Positions 23,161-23,168 of a DNA stretch of 23,168 bases are shown in pieces (the first letter of the stretch is position 1; every line of letters starts with the position of its first letter). Both the position numbers and the translations under genes were made by a program. Origin of the DNA: Candidatus Avipropionibacterium avicola (lineage in GTDB: Bacteria; Actinomycetota; Actinomycetes; Propionibacteriales; Propionibacteriaceae). Under the pieces are notes generated by a model. It saw only the letters and a program-made list of their open reading frames with translations. It had not been told where the DNA came from and did not search any database. The stretch is taken from contig DVLP01000224.1 of the NCBI GenBank assembly GCA_018715445.1, positions 1 through 23,168 on the forward strand, read 5' to 3'.

Positions 23161-23168
23161 CCGTCCCC

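Overview
The window is GC-rich, almost fully coding DNA. It is most consistent with an actinobacterium, possibly of the Propionibacteriaceae/Propionibacteriales. The signs are GTG starts, leaderless-type promoters, a roughly 180-kDa NAD-glutamate dehydrogenase, DUF2505 and DUF3107 proteins, a MiaE-like ferritin-fold protein beside a RhlE-type helicase, and a PknG-type kinase. I see no RNA genes, insertion sequences, phage genes or CRISPR arrays. The taxonomic call is inferred from gene content only.

Region 1 (1-6280) is a sugar-catabolism island. A Gfo/Idh/MocA oxidoreductase (minus strand, cut by the window edge) faces an acetyl-xylan-esterase-like hydrolase. A LacI-family repressor, a glucosamine-6-phosphate-deaminase-like enzyme and a GH109-type (alpha-N-acetylgalactosaminidase family) protein follow. 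A shared ATTGCAGCA-type element lies in the divergent promoter at 993-1017 and inside the promoter spacer of the deaminase gene at 4063-4080. It is a good candidate operator for the LacI regulator encoded between them. The likely theme is acetylated amino-sugar glycans; no transporter is in view.

Region 2 (6281-15680) is mostly housekeeping. A DUF2505 protein diverges from the large NAD-glutamate dehydrogenase, which overlaps a PHP-domain phosphatase gene. A DEAD-box helicase is convergent with the PHP gene and divergent from a ferritin-fold protein plus an alpha/beta hydrolase whose nucleophile serine is alanine. A DUF3107 gene ends the block. The helicase, ferritin-fold protein and DUF3107 recall the rhlE neighbourhood of mycobacteria. 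The helicase has no ATG/GTG/TTG codon that would keep its Q-motif whole, so a CTG start is likely.

Region 3 (15986-23160) is a minus-strand phospho-signalling operon: coiled-coil protein, PknG-like kinase (zinc ribbons, kinase, TPR), PP2C phosphatase (two zinc ribbons), von Willebrand A protein, FHA protein (two zinc ribbons and an acidic linker). The first three genes overlap by 4 bp at ATGA junctions. Kinase, PP2C and VWA together resemble the TerY-P triad known from comparative genomics; FHA would read phospho-threonine. In mycobacteria PknG acts through the FHA protein GarA on glutamate dehydrogenase and other 2-oxoglutarate enzymes, so the nearby dehydrogenase is a plausible target, but that link is inference.

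Three perfect or near-perfect tandem duplications with a 15-bp unit (680-709, 6286-6315, 19656-19715) point to replication slippage that keeps reading frame.
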